A stretch of DNA of 64,000 nucleotides from Medicago truncatula (taxonomy: Eukaryota > Streptophyta > Magnoliopsida > Fabales > Fabaceae). Positions 60,850 to 64,000 of the stretch are shown here, one piece after another. The notes under the pieces were generated by a model. The model saw nothing but the letters and a program-made list of their open reading frames with translations, was not told the origin of the DNA and searched no databases. The DNA is taken from NCBI RefSeq assembly GCF_003473485.1, contig NC_053043.1, positions 19,842,001 through 19,906,000 on the forward strand, in the 5' to 3' direction. Within the stretch, counting starts at the first letter, position 1; every line of letters begins with the position of its first letter. The position numbers were made by a program, and so were the translations under genes.

Positions 60850-61860
60850 GATAATGATAAAAATAATAGTAATTATTATTTTATTCGAGAATATCACTTT
60901 CCATAAATTTAGCTTATGGTGGTTCTGATAAGAATAAAATTCAAATCAAATAGTTTGTTTCCTCCACTTTTGTAGATTTGTTTCTTTTGATTTTATCCAC
61001 AAGTGTTGTTGAACTAATCAATGGATAAAGTCCATTTTAATCTTATCCATTAGAGAAACTATTGTCGCAATTTTTGCTAAAATAGTTACAGAATCTCTAT
61101 ATAAATAGAGGACTCCACTTAGTTCAAAAACATACCGAAGTTGATGTTTCCTGTGTTTTTCCTCTCTTCTCCCTCCTTCGACTTGTGTTGACAAGTCCTT
61201 CTCCTTTTTCTACTCCTTTATGTCGCTTCGGAATTAAGAGTGTTCTTAAGATCATAGTCCCTTTTCGGTTTAATGTCCCTTCAGAATTAAGAATGGTCTT
61301 AAAACATAGTCCATTCGATAATATATGTCCCTTCAGAATAAAGAGTACTTTTAAGATCATAGTCCCTATTTGGAATGTCTAGTCGGAATTAAGAATGATC
61401 TTAACGGTATATATAAAAAGTATTTCAATATTTTTCTATTTGAGGAGAAATGGTGGTATCACCATATTTGAGTGGTCGTAGTACCATTGATAGTTTGGAG
61501 AATTTAAAGTTAGAATGGTATTAACACCATATTTGAGTGGTCTTAGCACCATAACAGAGTGGTAACAATACCATATTAAAGTGGTTTCAGTATTAAAGAG
61601 TGGTCTTAGTACCATATTTGGAGGTGTAATTCTCGAACGATTTTCTACAGTGCAGTAGTTAATCGAACAGTTGTAGCTGAGCTTGTTTTATCCTGGAGGC
61701 GGCGTGGTTGATAGTCTGTGTTGCACAATTTTGGACAGTGCCAGGAAACGTCTTAAAGAGAGCGACCTGGTCGTGACTCAACCTAGTAACAACTTCGGTA
61801 GATAATAGAATTTGGAAATCCAAATACAACAGTTTGGAAATCCAAAAACAACACAACGTC
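60850..61860. repeat. LTR-like region with degenerate tandem repeats
   Basis: A TATA-like CTATATAAATAGAGG at about 61098 is followed by a leader-like stretch. From 61225 to 61400 a ~60-base unit with GGAATTAAGA, TCTTAA and CATAGTCC recurs three to four times, and from 61450 to 61620 a unit with ACCATATTTGAGTGGTCTTA recurs about four times. Later sequence (TTATCCTGGAGGCGGCGTGG, then TTGCAC) recalls copia LTR ends. Identification is tentative. Confidence 0.4.
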
Positions 61861-61869
61861 ACTATGATT

Positions 61870-64000
61870 TTGGTAAAAATATCACTTTGAATCTTAAACT
61901 AGATTACAGTGACAAATCAGTGCTCATTCGAACATACATTTTGTAGTAGTAACTTTTTTATAGTATCTTTTTATTGAATAGTTTTCCTCCTTTTATAGGA
62001 ACCTCCCTTTTCCTTTCAAAAAAAAAAAAAAGGAACCTCCCTTTTGGAGTATGAATTAAAATTATGTGATTGTATTCAATAGAATGTTGTAGATAGTAAT
62101 ATGTAGAATGCAATAAGCACATATATACAGAGATGTCTATGCTAACAAACTATGTTTATTTGACTATGTAAACTCAAGGATCAAGTTAATCTCTAACTAT
62201 TCACCTAACTAACTTAATCTTATCCGATCTAACTTCTAACTAGTAATTAATTTCTAAAAACTTGTGCTAATCTAAAATGTATACATCATAACAATTGTAA
62301 TCGTCACATTCTCTATAGTGATATGTGGAGTGCTGACCCTCATGATCCTCTAGACTCAAAGTGTCAATTATACAATCAATATAGAGCTTGCTCTGGATTA
62401 AAACGAGGCCCTGGCGAGTGGACGGTGAGATTGGTCTCCTTAAATTAGTCGATTCTTGATTTATACAACCAATATGATTGTCTCCTTTGTTATTTATTTA
62501 TGATAAAGATCACCGTAAACTTTAACTTCTCACATATACGACGATTGAGTTGATGTTGGTGGTTTGAACCATTTTTAAATACCAATGTATACTATCTATC
62601 AAAATAATCCACCATAGAATTTTTCATGACCATGATCTATATTATGCAAAATATTTATTTTTTTAATTTGTTTTACAAACCAAAGAGAAACATTTTTTCA
62701 AGTAAGTGATCAGATATGAGAAAATAGATTTTAACAATCAACATGCTTTTATATTATTTGCGTTTGTCACTTTTTGTTTCTTAGCACTATATGCAGTTGA
62801 TCATCTGCAAAGAGTTCAAAGGATACTGCATATCAATATTATGTCTTTTAACTCAATGGATGTTGTGTTTAAAATGATTAGTTTTGTTAACTTAAAAGGT
62901 TAGCGGTACAACTTGTTATATACTTGCCTACCACTCTTATAAAATTGGTTGTTCTAATATCATTCCATTGTATATTTTATTAAGTAATTAAAATATATGA
63001 AGCATCTCAATGATGGGGATTTTATTTAGGCTAATGAAGCATTATCCTATCCAATTCAATCCAATGTGATAACTTGTTCGATACTTATCAAGATTTATGA
63101 AGACAAAGGATAAGTACGCAAGAATTTGTGAGTCACGTTATGGAGAAATACATTCCACATTTATGGTATGTCCATAACTAAAGTCACTAGGATAAGATCT
63201 ACATACCATATATGATTTTATATTTTTTGACAAAACATACCATATATGATTAAAATGTGAATGAAAAAAAATGTGATGAGTCATTTTTCAAGGCACATTC
63301 ATGTACTTTTTGACAATTTATCCTTACGTGCATTTTTTTATTCTGCATCTAATTCTTGCCAGCACGATAACACCATCTTCTGATGTGTTTTCTCTTTTAT
63401 TTTATTAAATCATTAATATAGAGGGGGACCATATTTAGTTCATATCACCAATGAACCTATATATATATATAGCACACTAATTTCGTTAGCTAATATACTT
63501 GTATTCACACAAGGAGCAATAGGAAATTATCGAATTTCAATAGAAAAAAAGTAAGTTATCGAATTGGTCATTTTGTTTTGTATATTTTTTCTTATTTCTT
63601 ATCTTATTTTATTTTGTTATTAACATCAACTTTAGTCATGGAAGAAATTCGTGGCAGAGAAATGTATTTTTCACAAGCAAATACCAATATTAAATGTTGA
63701 ATAGTTAATGTAGTATTATGTATGGTTCAATCGCTGTGTACTGACGGTGTAAAAAATACGTTCAAGCATAATGTATCATAGTGATGTGTCATTGTATCAT
63801 TTATTTATAAGTTGGTGATAATTAAAATCTATTATATATGTTTTGATTATTTTTTTATAGCTATGCACTAACCATGTTTATAACTTTTACATCATTTAAA
63901 TAATTAACACATTTCAAACAAAAATTATTATTTAAACTGATTATTATGGCATTATTTGTGATTTATTTTTATTTTTGTTTTTGATCTTTCTAGTGGTTCA
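61870..64000. other. AT-rich intergenic DNA to the window end
   Basis: No supported gene. An A run lies at 62019-62031. Near 63735-63790 a sequence with GTACTGACGGTGTAAAAAAT and GATGTGTCATTG recalls the MITE seen at 1050, but no second end was found. Short open frames lack recognisable motifs. Confidence 0.3.

Noticed and set aside
61185-61382. Open frames on both strands as a gene
   Set aside because: They reflect the degenerate tandem repeats; no domain or motif is visible.

Overview
This window is nuclear DNA of a flowering plant. The genes have many introns with GT...AG borders, the sequence is AT-rich, and it is full of plant transposable elements (L1 and RTE LINEs, copia and gypsy LTR pieces, hAT, CACTA and Mutator-like non-autonomous elements). 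The retroelement types (SIRE-like copia, an Ogre-like stretch, 'subterminal CACATCGG' CACTA relics) fit a papilionoid legume, but that is an inference from memory, not a proven assignment. No bacterial-type features, rRNA genes or CRISPR arrays are present.

Only two conserved single-function genes dominate. UBA5 (13234-18209), the E1-like activating enzyme for the ubiquitin-like modifier UFM1, is intact, with 14 exons and 427 codons. TITAN-LIKE (TTL), a nuclear zinc-finger protein, occurs six times. Copy 1 (2169-5579) has all seven exons. Copies 2-6 (22798-44692) lie in a head-to-tail array of ~4.9-kb units and all lack the last 24-nt coding exon. A third gene, a MOCOS-like PLP-transferase homologue (8448-9778), is interrupted by one in-frame stop.

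Layout: 1-1953 is a near-identical duplicate of 11605-13557 (LINE remnant, UBA5 upstream region, UBA5 exon 1 and part of exon 2). At 1949-1953 it is fused through a 5-base microhomology to sequence just upstream of TTL copy 1. From 5580 to 11600 come the TTL 3' flank, an L1 fragment, the MOCOS-like gene and an L1 reverse-transcriptase fragment. The UBA5 gene follows, with an RTE LINE in intron 3. A repeat-rich interval (18210-20548) leads into the TTL array (20572-46358). Its unit is a hAT-like element, a partly palindromic spacer, an RTE tail, the TTL upstream region, TTL exons 1-6, and a 60-bp mosaic junction. From 46360 to the end there are almost only transposable elements, several with recognisable target-site duplications.

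The main point of interest is the rearrangement history. Microhomology junctions, a mosaic junction copied in every unit, and an inverted-repeat spacer whose centre is flipped between the first unit and the others suggest template-switching replication followed by unequal exchange. As a result no TTL copy in the window combines the array-type upstream region with the normal last exon: the complete copy sits behind a UBA5 promoter and 5' exon, while the five array copies keep the long upstream region but would end in five substitute residues.
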